Shown: positions 25,932-34,562 of the stretch, piece after piece
Layout: every line of letters begins with the position of its first letter
Numbering within the stretch: the stretch's first letter is position 1
The notes under the pieces: generated by a model
Database searches by the model: none
What the model saw: the letters and a program-made list of their open reading frames with translations, nothing else
Told to the model about the DNA's origin: nothing
Made by a program: the position numbers and the translations under genes
Source: Flavobacteriales bacterium
GTDB lineage: Bacteria > Bacteroidota > Bacteroidia > Flavobacteriales_D > Sanyastnellaceae
NCBI GenBank assembly: GCA_016722445.1
Contig: JADKIZ010000026.1
Location: 1 to 49,396 of the forward strand
DNA length: 49,396 nucleotides
Direction: 5' to 3'

Positions 25932-26948
25932 CTATAGCTGAAATGGAAAATAATCCATTTTTAAATATCCGCATTGCGCATTTAACGAATCTTTCGCTAG
26001 ACAAATATTTACTTTACGATTATACATCAAACGTGCTTGGTGCTCAATTGCCGGGTGAGCACCAATGAGGCTGTTAGCAAATTTTGCATAGCATATTGCT
26101 GAATCAGATTTTGAACCAGTGGAACAGGAATAATCAGCTAAACTTGAAATTCGATTAATATAAAAATCAACAAACTCTTTATTGACGAATCCTTTTGTCA
26201 ATGCAGCTTTATTTAGTGAAGCCGCAAGTTGATAGCGGTCAAGCTTGCTTGAATCTCGGAAATACGAATTCAGATAATCTTTTGAGCTGTTGTATTTGCA
26301 TTCTACTAATGAGTCAATTAAGGTTTTCCTGTGCCAGGTTTCCTCTATTTGTTTGTCGCGTGCCAATCGCTGCAGCTCAACATCTTTGGCATATTTTTGA
26401 TTTTCTGCTTCGACTGTCTTAAAATGCGATTTTATTGCGTATAAACATCCACCAATCACCACAAAAACTAGAATGACGGCAATCGCACCAAAGAGAAATG
26501 AGAGTGCTTTTTTGTTAAAAATATCAATATATCGAAATTGATGCACGTCATTGTGATTTGATGCAGTAGAAACATCCTCATTGATCAAATGTACAACAGA
26601 ACGTTTTCGATCAATGAGTTCAAATTCAAGTTGCTCATTCAAAATATCAGCATCATCCACCGTGATCACATATTGCATCGCGTTTTGGAGAGCCGATAAT
26701 ACGTACTGCGGGCAATTGGTATATGTTAAGAGCGTAGAATATCGAATAAACTTTAAAAACGCGACGCCACTCTTGTTTACACCTTTGAATTCAACCTCTA
26801 TATGGATTTTGTTGTTTTGGGATAATTCAAGCGGAATTTTTAATATGGATTGTTGGTCAATATGGAGTCCGCCATTAACATATAGCCCATCTTTGGTAAC
26901 ATAAATCGTGAAGCATACTTCAAATTTTGATGATGAATCGTTGCTCAT
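25932..26948 (-). CDS. Single-span membrane protein, unknown function
   Basis: A 338-residue protein. Residues 1-145 form a beta-rich domain (YVTKDGLYVNGGLHIDQQS, KIPLELSQNNKIHIEVEFKG). One helix at about 155-178 (FLFGAIAVILVFVVIGGCLYA) is followed by a charged helical segment (KTVEAENQKYAKDVELQRLAR) and a Cys-containing C-terminal domain (DYSCSTGSKSDSAICY). The topology suggests a cytoplasmic N-domain linked to a periplasmic helical domain. AAGG just before the ATG. No family recognised; the C-terminus may be truncated by the frameshifts that follow. Confidence 0.66.
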   Translation of the reverse strand: MSNDSSSKFEVCFTIYVTKDGLYVNGGLHIDQQSILKIPLELSQNNKIHIEVEFKGVNKSGVAFLKFIRYSTLLTYTNCPQYVLSALQNAMQYVITVDDADILNEQLEFELIDRKRSVVHLINEDVSTASNHNDVHQFRYIDIFNKKALSFLFGAIAVILVFVVIGGCLYAIKSHFKTVEAENQKYAKDVELQRLARDKQIEETWHRKTLIDSLVECKYNSSKDYLNSYFRDSSKLDRYQLAASLNKAALTKGFVNKEFVDFYINRISSLADYSCSTGSKSDSAICYAKFANSLIGAHPAIEHQARLMYNRKVNICLAKDSLNAQCGYLKMDYFPFQL

Positions 26949-27075
26949 GGCCTTATCCGATCAGTTGACATCGATGTAATTCATGTAAAGTACTTCTTTT
27001 TTATTACTCATTAATTATTCACGCTAGAATCCTTCACATTGATAATTCATATCGATTGAAGGAGTACAAACGGAA

Positions 27076-27127
27076 TCGGTGTTTGATAAGGTTCCAATTT
27101 TGGGAGTACCTAACTAGGGTTACAGCT
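27076..27127 (-). repeat. Cassette leader core, diverged
   Basis: TCGGTGTTTGATAAGGTTCC retained; the dyad half is changed to CCTAACTAGGG. It lies 128 bases before the start codon at 26948. Confidence 0.65.
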
Positions 27128-27210
27128 ATCACACGGGCTAATGAAATTGCGTTCATTTGTTTGCTGCTATTTCAACGGCACAAAATTGTTGGCCGCGCCG
27201 CAGGCGTCTA

Positions 27211-27290
27211 CCTAACGCCCGGTATTCACCGCGTCGCGGGGAATCGGCAAAACAACGAGCCCGCGATCGTGGTGGAATCCGAGTGTTAGG
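27211..27290 (-). repeat. attC site (GTCGCGGGGAAT stem type)
   Basis: Outer pair CCCGGTATTC/GAATCCGAG fully complementary in its GGTATTC/GAATCC part. Confidence 0.95.
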
Positions 27291-27528
27291 GATGATCAGT
27301 GGTAACGTTGGCAGTCGTTCCATTAGATCAAATTAATGTTGGAGTGATTTTCTGTGTTGTTATTCATTATGAATTTGATTCAAACGTTTTCAAAGCAGTT
27401 CGTTAGGGATAATCGGCGGTAACGTTGGTAGTCGTTCAATAAAATTGAATCAATTATTAATTTGATTATTCCCAGAACTGCGAGGCTCATTGAGAGGAAA
27501 TTGCAGCTATAATGAAAATTAGACAACA
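27291..27528 (-). repeat. Duplicated 3' trailer with solo R'' box
   Basis: Two copies of the trailer (GTGGTAACGTTGGCAGTCGTTCC and GCGGTAACGTTGGTAGTCGTTC), the second headed by a bare CGTTAGGGATAATC near 27401. Confidence 0.65.
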
Positions 27529-28680
27529 TTACTTAAACGTCATTTGAGTTATAGAACTCAATGAGTCGCATCGGTATTTATTGGCAAAACCAGTGGATTT
27601 CCATTCTTCACATGCGATAGCAAGTGTTGCATGTGAACTTATGCTATCACCAATAGCATTATACGCTTTAGATGCATTCGATAATGATGAATATCTTGAT
27701 ATTTTATCAGTAGTCTTCCATCCCTTTGATTTATCTGCCTCAGATAGGAAGTATCTATAATCCCCACTCAATATGGCTTCCTCTTCAGCAATGGCCTTTT
27801 TGCACATGAATATCCCTGTATCGGGTACATTCCTATATATTTCCTTAGAAGCTTGATAAGTAAATTCGCAGATTTCTTTTGACTCATTAATTTTGCCAAT
27901 TCTAGAATTTGCGACGGCTAAAACATCAAACAAGTACAACGAAGAAATGTTCAATAGACTTAAATCGAAAGCCGTAATTGGCTTTGATAAATCATATTTG
28001 CCAGTTTTTCTAAGATTACGCAATGTTTGAGTTAGGATTGCAATCGCTCTTTGATTCCGGTCCGTGCTAACAAAATGAATGGCACTCCAGTATTCATAAA
28101 CGATTTCCGAGGTATCGTTTGGGATTGCAAAACTAAATAATCTCGGTGAAATTGAATCTCCTGCCAGGAATGCTGCATCTATGAGATTGCCATTCAATGT
28201 CAACGCGCGTACAAATCCAGGGCAGATAGCCAGATTATAATCAACCGCATTTGAAATCTTTGATTCAATAGTTTTCGGCTGAGCATTATTGTGCGAATAC
28301 TGTTTATTCCGAGACCACATGAATTTGCTATTAAGCAACTCAACTTTGATATCGTAGTATGTTTTGATATTTCCAATTTCAAAATTCATTTCTGCACAGA
28401 GGCCAGCCCAACCAAAATCACCTTGATCGATGCTGGCTGTGTTTGTGGCATCGAAATACTGACTTTCACAAAGGTTGGCAATTTTTGCAGTTAATTGTGA
28501 ATCGTTCGATGCAAATGCAGCCTTTAATTCGTCCAAATTTGAGCGAAGCGAAGGATTTGATAATGCAGAATCTTTAAAAATGGCAGTTATTGATGGTGGA
28601 ATGGTGATTGTTTCGGTTTTTGAACATGAAGTTAAAATGCAGAACAATGTTGAGATCAGAAAGGTTGTTAACGGTTTCAT
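27529..28680 (-). CDS. Predicted lipoprotein, helical repeat-like
   Basis: A 383-residue protein with a clear signal and lipobox (MKPLTTFLISTLFCILTSC; Cys at 19). The mature part is mostly helical, with segments such as NRQRAIAILTQTLRNLRKTGKYD and SRIGKINESKEICEFTYQASK that look like tetratricopeptide-style helix pairs, and with scattered Cys. It follows the SIR2-like gene by 44 bases in the same cassette. Pairing a cytoplasmic SIR2-like enzyme with a lipoprotein is unexpected if both serve one system. Function unknown. Confidence 0.75.
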   Translation of the reverse strand: MKPLTTFLISTLFCILTSCSKTETITIPPSITAIFKDSALSNPSLRSNLDELKAAFASNDSQLTAKIANLCESQYFDATNTASIDQGDFGWAGLCAEMNFEIGNIKTYYDIKVELLNSKFMWSRNKQYSHNNAQPKTIESKISNAVDYNLAICPGFVRALTLNGNLIDAAFLAGDSISPRLFSFAIPNDTSEIVYEYWSAIHFVSTDRNQRAIAILTQTLRNLRKTGKYDLSKPITAFDLSLLNISSLYLFDVLAVANSRIGKINESKEICEFTYQASKEIYRNVPDTGIFMCKKAIAEEEAILSGDYRYFLSEADKSKGWKTTDKISRYSSLSNASKAYNAIGDSISSHATLAIACEEWKSTGFANKYRCDSLSSITQMTFK

Positions 28681-28724
28681 TTTTTACATTATTTCTGGTT
28701 GAGGATGTTGAGCATATTGTTAAG

Positions 28725-29672
28725 CTAAATGCTGCTGCTGATATGATTACGAATAAATTCCTTTGCGTCGACATTTTTCACTTTATCGTCGCCAAATATT
28801 TGTGCTAGCCGAGCGGTTTCATTGTTATCTCCATGAATTACTATCGTTTTGATTTTTTCTTTGTAATCTAAGAACGTAACAAGGTTATTCAAATCAGTTT
28901 CAGGAAACCCGTACCCTATAAAATGTATTTCATTGGCTTCGTTGAGTTTGTTTATTGCATATGACCATATCGTACTATACATAGTTCCTGTCAAAAACGA
29001 ATCTTTAGCATGAGCCATAGGGATAAACACAGGAACATCATATTGATGCATTTTGTAAAATCGGCTGTTAGAATTTACAGACCGTACAGATTCCAACCCA
29101 ACACTATCTGCGCCTTTAATTTTATACCAGTTTAAGGAGCCATGAAGTTTCAAATATTCTAACGGCTCAGATAGCGTACCTTGGAGAATGTTTGTCGGGT
29201 AAGAATGGATACCCGGATAATCAATCCCAATTCCTGAATTTTCAATTATTAGATCGTAATTGAAAGTTATGAGAGCCGATTTTTTACTAATAGCGTGTTT
29301 TATAAAACTTGAAAGCAATTTGAAATTGTCGCTATCGGATACTGATTGCTCTGCTGATATTTTTTCAGCGATAAATGCCAAGATTTCGCTTTTCAAGCCT
29401 GAATACAACTGTCTTTCAGTTTCTGTTGTGTATAATTGTTTCGTTAAAATCAATGTCGCAAGAGTTTCAATTTCTCTAACAGAGTCAAGATGACTTTTTT
29501 GGTAAAATCGATTTGCGAAATCTGCAAGCCTTGGATATTTTCCATTTCCATCCATTTTCATATCAATTATTTGCGTTTTAAAGTCACTGAGCAACGGCAT
29601 TCCAGGAGAAAATGACTTTGAAAAACCAGCACCAAGTATGTAGATCGTTTTCGTTTCGAATCCATTATGCAT
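28725..29672 (-). CDS. SIR2-like family protein
   Basis: A 315-residue protein of the SIR2-like (SIR2_2) family. NAD-site features: IYILGAGFSKSFSPGMPLL near the N-terminus (GAGxS), ALITFNYDLIIENS (TFNYD), LKLHGSLNWYK (the catalytic-type His in KLHGS), and IHFIGYGFPETDLN near the end. Bacterial proteins of this group hydrolyse NAD+ in antiphage abortive-infection systems such as Thoeris ThsA, DSR and SIR2-HerA, though many remain uncharacterised. It has no fused effector or sensor domain, so any sensing would need a partner. AAAGGAG before the ATG is a strong ribosome site. First gene of a two-gene cassette. Confidence 0.88.
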   Translation of the reverse strand: MHNGFETKTIYILGAGFSKSFSPGMPLLSDFKTQIIDMKMDGNGKYPRLADFANRFYQKSHLDSVREIETLATLILTKQLYTTETERQLYSGLKSEILAFIAEKISAEQSVSDSDNFKLLSSFIKHAISKKSALITFNYDLIIENSGIGIDYPGIHSYPTNILQGTLSEPLEYLKLHGSLNWYKIKGADSVGLESVRSVNSNSRFYKMHQYDVPVFIPMAHAKDSFLTGTMYSTIWSYAINKLNEANEIHFIGYGFPETDLNNLVTFLDYKEKIKTIVIHGDNNETARLAQIFGDDKVKNVDAKEFIRNHISSSI

Positions 29673-29882
29673 ATTTACTCCTTTGGTCGATGAATTGCTA
29701 ATCCAGCGTTTTAGATTTTATTCTAGCAGAATGAAGTTTCATAATTCATCAAGATGAAACCATGCAGCTATTTGATTATTGGGAATAGTGAGCTTCATAA
29801 TATCGATACATTCATTGTGGATTTATTAAAGATAGTATGATAAGGTTTTGTGGTCACAACAAATTCCCGCCCGGAGGGTCTC

Positions 29883-29962
29883 CCTAACGCTCGCTGTTCA
29901 CCGCGCCGCGGTGAAACGGCAACACAACGCGACCGCGGTCGTGGTGGAACGCGCGTGTTAGG
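29883..29962 (-). repeat. attC site (GCC-GCGG stem type)
   Basis: Outer pair TCGCTGTTC/GAACGCG; R'-adjacent hairpin CCC-GGA-GGG. Its right arm equals the partial site at the start of the window. Confidence 0.95.
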
Positions 29963-30060
29963 GAATATTGGTGGTCAAGTTGACAGTCATTCATATTATT
30001 AAATCGAAAAAAATCTATCAGGGAATTAAAACAATACGAGTCGCATTTGCGACTCGTTAA

Positions 30061-30387
30061 TTAGGCTGCAAGCAACTTTTTGGATCGACGTTTTTGTTCT
30101 TGTGGTTCAGCTGAAAGTTGAATTTTTATGTGCATTGCACCAAGAACTTTCATAACAGTTTCAAATCTAGGCTGAGATTTTGGGCTAAAACTCTTATATA
30201 AACTTTCTCTGCCGAGCCCAGAATCTTCAGCAATTTTTGACATTCCTCGTGCTTTGGCAACGTGTCCAATCGCTTGGATCAATAAATCCCAGTCATTATC
30301 TTCAATAACTGCAGAAAGATATGCGGCTATCATCTCTTCAGAATCAAGATATTCAGATATATCAAAAGGTGTCGCTTGTTTTTTCAT
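30061..30387 (-). CDS. HI1420-family antitoxin (Xre-like)
   Basis: A 108-residue homologue of the antitoxin at 19148-19516. It starts MKKQATPFDISEYLDSEEMI, with helix-turn-helix ARGMSKIAEDSGLGRESLYK and a shorter basic tail (EQKRRSKKLLAA). The start directly follows the toxin stop, so the pair is coupled; longer in-frame starts would lie inside the toxin. The two modules differ enough in sequence to be independent acquisitions rather than a recent duplication. Confidence 0.87.
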   Translation of the reverse strand: MKKQATPFDISEYLDSEEMIAAYLSAVIEDNDWDLLIQAIGHVAKARGMSKIAEDSGLGRESLYKSFSPKSQPRFETVMKVLGAMHIKIQLSAEPQEQKRRSKKLLAA

Positions 30388-30388
30388 A

Positions 30389-30694
30389 TTACACCCCATA
30401 CACTTTCTTGAGTTCCTGAGCCAGTTTAATATCTGTCTTTTGAGATGATTTATCACCACCAATCAAAAGAAGAATCAATTCTACGCCTTGCATTGTAAAA
30501 TAAACCCGGTATCCAGGACCATAATCAACTCGAATCTCTAAAACACCACTGCCAACAGATTTATAGTCACCCAAATTTCCATTTCTAACTCTAATCAAGC
30601 GCTTCAAAATATTTGCACGAGCGTTAATATCTCGTAATTTTCGAAGCCACTTTGAAAAGTCTTCGGTTTCTTTAAGTACGTACACAAGAAGCAA
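30389..30694 (-). CDS. HI1419-family RelE/ParE-like toxin
   Basis: About 101 residues. It keeps the family signatures FSKWLRKLRDINARA, GNLGDYKSVGSGVLEIRVDYGPGYRVYF and LLLIGGDKSSQKTDI. No ATG gives a sensible start; a TTG at 30694 behind AAAAGGA is the best choice, with a GTG three codons inside as the alternative. Toxin-first order as in the module at 19148-19814. A rare start codon would keep toxin output low, in line with its role. Confidence 0.87.
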   Translation of the reverse strand: MLLVYVLKETEDFSKWLRKLRDINARANILKRLIRVRNGNLGDYKSVGSGVLEIRVDYGPGYRVYFTMQGVELILLLIGGDKSSQKTDIKLAQELKKVYGV

Positions 30695-30863
30695 TGTATC
30701 CTTTTGGATACAGAAAGTCAAGCGTTTTTAGAGTTTTTCAAAATTCGAAGCGTTGTACATGCGGCTATTACATCGAAACAATAAGGCGCTAAAATCAAAC
30801 TAAATTCATTTGTTTGCAGCTATTTCCTTGGCACCAAATTGTTTGCCGCGCCGCAGGCGTCTC

Positions 30864-30944
30864 CCTAACGCCCGGTATTCACCGCGTCGCGGGGAATCGG
30901 CAAAAACAACGAGCCCGCGATCGTGGTGGAATCCGAGTGTTAGG
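30864..30944 (-). repeat. attC site (GTCGCGGGGAAT stem type)
   Basis: Same outer pair as 27211 (CCCGGTATTC/GAATCCGAG) with one extra A in the loop. Confidence 0.95.
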
Positions 30945-31261
30945 GAATATTGGTGGTCAAATCGGCAGTCGTTGAATTTCATCATGTTAATTTTCATGAG
31001 TTTTTTTGTGTTGTTATTGTTGCATATTTTATGCCAGCTATATTAGCTTTGTATTGTTGACTGATTAATGCATTCATCGCGTAGAAATTCAAAACAGCAG
31101 ACTTCATGGGGCTCAGATATCTCATTGAGGTTAAAATTTAATTACATTGAATGATGTTCCTTTGATTTAATACAATGCAACATTCATTGGCAATCACTTG
31201 GATACCCGAGACAGGCGAACAGCTAGCCACCGCATTGAGGAGCGACGGAAGAAACCTAAAA
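30945..31261 (-). other. Non-coding stretch after the GC-rich gene
   Basis: Trailer to about 31010, then AT-rich sequence, then from about 31190 the composition turns GC-rich toward the end of the FGE-like gene. No gene or clear terminator seen. The composition break near 31190 suggests the end of an imported segment. Confidence 0.45.
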
Positions 31262-32386
31262 TTAGCGAATAGGGAGAACGAGTCGGAAACCTGCCCAAGA
31301 ATCAGAAGGTTGGAAAAACTTGTTACCGCAACGCGAACGCAAGCTATCGATGAGCCCTGACCGAAAGGATTGAGAACCAAGAACGCCGACAAGTGTGACT
31401 GGATCCGTCTGAGGCTCTCGGATTGGCTCGGTGGGTCGAACACCTTCGATCCATTCATCTTCTCCGCCCACCATATCGCACAGGCGATAGGCATTCTGTT
31501 TTCCGGAGCATGCCGGATAGTTTCTTGTGTCGGATCGGCCCCATTGGGAGGCGAGATTGTTGTGATAGCGATCTCCCCACAGATACTTGGTTGTTACTCC
31601 GCCACGAAGTGCGAACTCGAACTCCGCGTCGGTGGGAAGGCGAAAACCGTTGCTCCGGAAGTCGCCTCTCCAGTTGGTGGTATCATAGACGGGCTCAAGA
31701 CCATACAATCGACTGCGCAAATTCGCATAGTATTTAGCACCGTTGAGGTAGACCATTCCCATCGTGTACTCGTTGCGATGAGAATAGAACTCACCGTTGG
31801 CGTACCAAATATTTTCAGTAGAAGAATTGTCTCCGACATTTTGGACATAGCAAATGACCTCGCCGCCATGGGAAATCCGGATCGATCTCGTGACCTCGTC
31901 CGAACTCACCACCAACTCGACCAACCCCTGCCTGCGTGCCCAATTCATCACGCGGACGAATTCTGCCACCTCGACTGCCGACTTGTCCATGTAAAAGTCG
32001 TAGGTGAAGTACACGCGATGTTGTGGAAATGCGTAGTGATCCAGTGGGTAGCTACTGTCTGGCACGCCCGAGAGGAACGACTTTCCCTTGGCGGGAATCC
32101 GCATCATCCGGAAGTGGACACCCGGGATGGAGTCGGTCGCCGAATCGATCTGGGATTGGCGCAAGGCCACGTACGGCGCCAGTCCCATAGGCCCCGGCGT
32201 GAGCACGCAGTTCACTTTGCAGGAGGTGTCTGGGTTGCAGTTGACCTTGCACGACGAGTCGGTGTGGGTCGTGGAGTCGGTGCCTCCACCCGGGTTCGAG
32301 ACCGGGCCATCGCCACAGCTGGCCAGCGAGAAAACCAGGGACCCCAGAAGCGCGAGAAGCAGGAGACGGAGCGGGTGACCGTGCAT
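31262..32386 (-). CDS. Lipoprotein with FGE-sulfatase (SUMF1-like) domain
   Basis: A 374-residue protein with signal and lipobox MHGHPLRLLLLALLGSLVFSLASC. A low-complexity linker follows (GGGTDSTTHTDSS and two CKVNC repeats), then an FGE-sulfatase-type domain from about residue 90 to the end. Domain marks are FYMDKSAVEVAEFVRVMNWA, LNGAKYYANLRSR, NGFRLPTDAEFEFALRGG, YRLCDMVGGEDEWIEG and the closing WAGFRLVLPIR. In this superfamily the domain either makes formylglycine or is a non-catalytic carbohydrate or protein binder; the missing catalytic Cys pair here suggests the latter. Base composition is far more GC-rich than its neighbours, so it probably came from a different genome. Confidence 0.82.
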   Translation of the reverse strand: MHGHPLRLLLLALLGSLVFSLASCGDGPVSNPGGGTDSTTHTDSSCKVNCNPDTSCKVNCVLTPGPMGLAPYVALRQSQIDSATDSIPGVHFRMMRIPAKGKSFLSGVPDSSYPLDHYAFPQHRVYFTYDFYMDKSAVEVAEFVRVMNWARRQGLVELVVSSDEVTRSIRISHGGEVICYVQNVGDNSSTENIWYANGEFYSHRNEYTMGMVYLNGAKYYANLRSRLYGLEPVYDTTNWRGDFRSNGFRLPTDAEFEFALRGGVTTKYLWGDRYHNNLASQWGRSDTRNYPACSGKQNAYRLCDMVGGEDEWIEGVRPTEPIREPQTDPVTLVGVLGSQSFRSGLIDSLRSRCGNKFFQPSDSWAGFRLVLPIR

Positions 32387-32861
32387 GCGCGATGTGACCT
32401 TCCTGGGGCGGAAAACGAAATGGAGTGGATAAAATTAATACTACTTGCAATAATGAATTACTGCAATTGGTTTTTATAGCAATCAGAAACTATGCCTTAT
32501 GAAATCCATCTGAATGCATTTGTTGATTCACAACCAATAAAATTGCCACTTGGCGCGAAATCCATATTTTACATACAAGATCAATTGTTGCGAGTTTCAA
32601 AATCATCTGTTTAGATTGTAAAATTTACAGAGGAAATTTGACTTCGCGAATATTGAGTTATAGCCGGAGGCCATTTACCAATGAGTCAAGCCTTTATCAC
32701 ACGGGATAATAAAATTGCGTTAATCGGCCGAAGGTCGTCGTTATTACATCGAAGAATTGCGTTCAAATTCATATTTAACATGATATATATGATTTTTTGT
32801 TCTCGCCCGAAGGGCGTTAATTACATCGGAATAAAATTGCTGGCCGCGCCGCAGGCGTCTC
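32387..32861 (-). other. Non-coding leader region, 475 bases
   Basis: From 32387 to about 32690 AT-rich sequence with nothing recognised apart from an AGGAAGG ribosome site next to the lipoprotein start. From 32700 the long leader: GGGATAATAAAATTGCG, hairpin GGCCGAAGGTC, CGCCC-GAA-GGGCG and the R'-adjacent CGCC-GCA-GGCG. Confidence 0.6.
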
Positions 32862-32933
32862 CCTAACGGTCGCTATTCACCTAGTCGCGCACATCGGCAT
32901 AACAACGAGGCGCGATCTAGGTGGAATGCGGGT
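32862..32933 (-). repeat. attC site, main part, interrupted by group II intron
   Basis: Identical in its stem to the uninterrupted site at 45378 (arms ATTCACCTAG/CTAGGTGGAAT). It stops at GCGGGT; its R'' box GTTAGGG resumes at 34833 after the intron. Confidence 0.94.
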
Positions 32934-32972
32934 ATCGAGTAGGCCTCGGGAATCACACCCCAGCCCCTCACG

Positions 32973-33006
32973 GAACCGTGCTTGACAGTCTCCCATCACA
33001 CGGCTC
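32973..33006 (-). ncRNA. Group II intron domain V
   Basis: Minus-strand hairpin opening GAGCCGTG and closing CACGGTTC, 34 bases, with the usual GNRA-like cap region (GGGAGAC). The maturase stop codon lies inside it. Confidence 0.88.
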
Positions 33007-34480
33007 TTCGGAACAGACATTGATCCACGCCGAAACCTTTCGACCAATGGAAGAACAATGAGGGTTGGCGCTCCCCGATTTTGAGCAGCCATGATCTGGC
33101 ATACTCGACGGTTTGGAATTGGAACTTTCTGCGCACCCATTTGATCAACCTAGCATTGAGCTGGCCCATCACGGGTGCGATTTCATGGGGACTGTATCGG
33201 CTGAAATAGCCAAGCCACCCCCGAATCCTCGGAGCCAGTCGCTTCGCCAGTTCTCGCAAGGACAATTCCTGCCAGGCGTGGAAAGCAAGGCCCCTCAGTT
33301 CAGCGCCAATTCTCTGTCGACTCTTCGCGCTGATCCCCGGCCAGAAGCCCCAGAAACGGCTGCTGCCATCTGTGCGACTCAAGTAGCGAGGCTTGAACGT
33401 GAAGCCCAGAAAATCAAACTCCTGGGCGATCTCGTCACGACTTCTTGGCGTGACTCGACTGTTCCAGCAGTAGACAATTTTCGTCTTCTCCGCGCTCAGG
33501 GAGAGTTTGTACTCCCCCAGTCGCTTCTTGATACACGCCAACAGCATCTCGCACTGTTCCTGGCTGGACGCATGGATCACGATGTCGTCGGCGTACCGCT
33601 CGAATTCGATCCGTGGAAATCGTTCCGACATCCATTGATCAAACGCTTCGTGCAAATACAGGTTCGCAAGCAGTGGACTGATGACGCCGCCTTGCGGCGT
33701 GCCTTCCGTCCGATCCACCAGCTCGCCTTTCGGCTTCATCGTCTGCGCTTGGAGCCAACGCCGACAGTACATCAGGATGTGCTTCTTGTCGGTGTAACGC
33801 GCCAACATCTCCATCAACTTCTCGTGGTCGATCGTGTCAAAGAACGCCTTGATGTCCAAGTCGATCACATACCGCTTCGACCGAGTGCGCTGTACACATT
33901 TCGCCAAGGCGTCATGCGCGCTGCGTCCAGGTCGGTAGCCGTAGGAATCCGCATGGAACATTGGCTCAAGGAGCGGTTCTAACTCCGCTCGAATCACCTG
34001 CTGCGCCACTCGATCCAAGATCGTCGGAATCCCAAGTTTGCGTTCTTTGCCGTTGCCCTTTGGAATGCTCTTCTCTCGCACCGCTGGAGGTTGATAACTC
34101 CCGCTGGCAAGACGATTCCATACAGGGTACAAGTACTGGCCGGGAGCACTGTCGATTTCGGCGATCGTGAGACCATCGACGCCAACACCTTTCCCGCCCG
34201 TGCGAATCCGTTTCCAGGATTCCCATACTTGCCGTTTCTCGATGGGTTGGGTCTTCGCACTCGTCGGTCCGCTCTTTCTCTTTCGAGGTGGCGGACATGA
34301 CAAATACTGTCCCGTGGGGCCCTTCGCTGATCCGTCATTACGACGAACTTCAGGCACTACTACGACCCCATCTGACGTCGTGTGTCGCATCCCTTCTCTC
34401 GGCCTTGCGGGAGCTCCGCTTGTACCTTCCGGTTCGCATCGACACGCGACCTCTCCTGTTCCGTGGAAAAGCCTCTCCAT
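32996..34480 (-). CDS. ltrA: Group II intron reverse transcriptase/maturase
   Basis: A frame of 494 codons. Reverse transcriptase blocks in order: VDGLTIAEI (RT0 region), REKSIPKGNGKERKLGIPT (RT1), YGYRPGRSAHDAL (RT2), YVIDLDIKAFFDTIDHEKL (RT3, first catalytic Asp), GTPQGGVISPLLANLYLH (RT4), ERYADDIVIHA (RT5, catalytic YADD), then EFDFLGFTFKPRYL and a maturase (X) domain to the end. No HNH endonuclease domain follows, so mobility would rely on nicked or single-stranded DNA. All catalytic residues are present; it looks functional. The true start is probably inside the frame, near VRRNDGSAKGPTGQYLS. The subclass is not decided from sequence alone. Confidence 0.92.
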   Translation of the reverse strand: MERLFHGTGEVACRCEPEGTSGAPARPREGMRHTTSDGVVVVPEVRRNDGSAKGPTGQYLSCPPPRKRKSGPTSAKTQPIEKRQVWESWKRIRTGGKGVGVDGLTIAEIDSAPGQYLYPVWNRLASGSYQPPAVREKSIPKGNGKERKLGIPTILDRVAQQVIRAELEPLLEPMFHADSYGYRPGRSAHDALAKCVQRTRSKRYVIDLDIKAFFDTIDHEKLMEMLARYTDKKHILMYCRRWLQAQTMKPKGELVDRTEGTPQGGVISPLLANLYLHEAFDQWMSERFPRIEFERYADDIVIHASSQEQCEMLLACIKKRLGEYKLSLSAEKTKIVYCWNSRVTPRSRDEIAQEFDFLGFTFKPRYLSRTDGSSRFWGFWPGISAKSRQRIGAELRGLAFHAWQELSLRELAKRLAPRIRGWLGYFSRYSPHEIAPVMGQLNARLIKWVRRKFQFQTVEYARSWLLKIGERQPSLFFHWSKGFGVDQCLFRRAV

Positions 34481-34555
34481 GGGTCCTGCCGTCTATATGC
34501 CGGGTCCGACGAGGACGGCCATTCCAGCTCGATGCCTCCTCGCTTGTCGCCCAAG

Positions 34556-34562
34556 CCCTAAC
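34556..34562 (-). other. Candidate EBS1 of the group II intron
   Basis: Minus strand GTTAGGG sits in a loop closed by CCCGAG/CTTGGG, 270 bases into the intron. It is perfectly complementary to the CCCTAAC that precedes the intron. Position and structure fit exon-binding site 1. Confidence 0.78.

Noticed and set aside
25244..26068. Three plus-strand frames in the gap after the attC at 25156
   Set aside because: No ribosome sites, no domains and opposite to the array; minus-strand gene remnants explain the coding-like signal better.
31370..32479. A long plus-strand frame (369 codons) opposite the FGE-like gene
   Set aside because: GC-rich coding DNA often leaves the antisense strand open. The minus frame has a signal, lipobox and FGE domain; the plus frame has no recognisable domain.
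33113..33982. Plus-strand frame of 289 codons opposite the intron reverse transcriptase
   Set aside because: Antisense shadow of a clear RT with all catalytic blocks.
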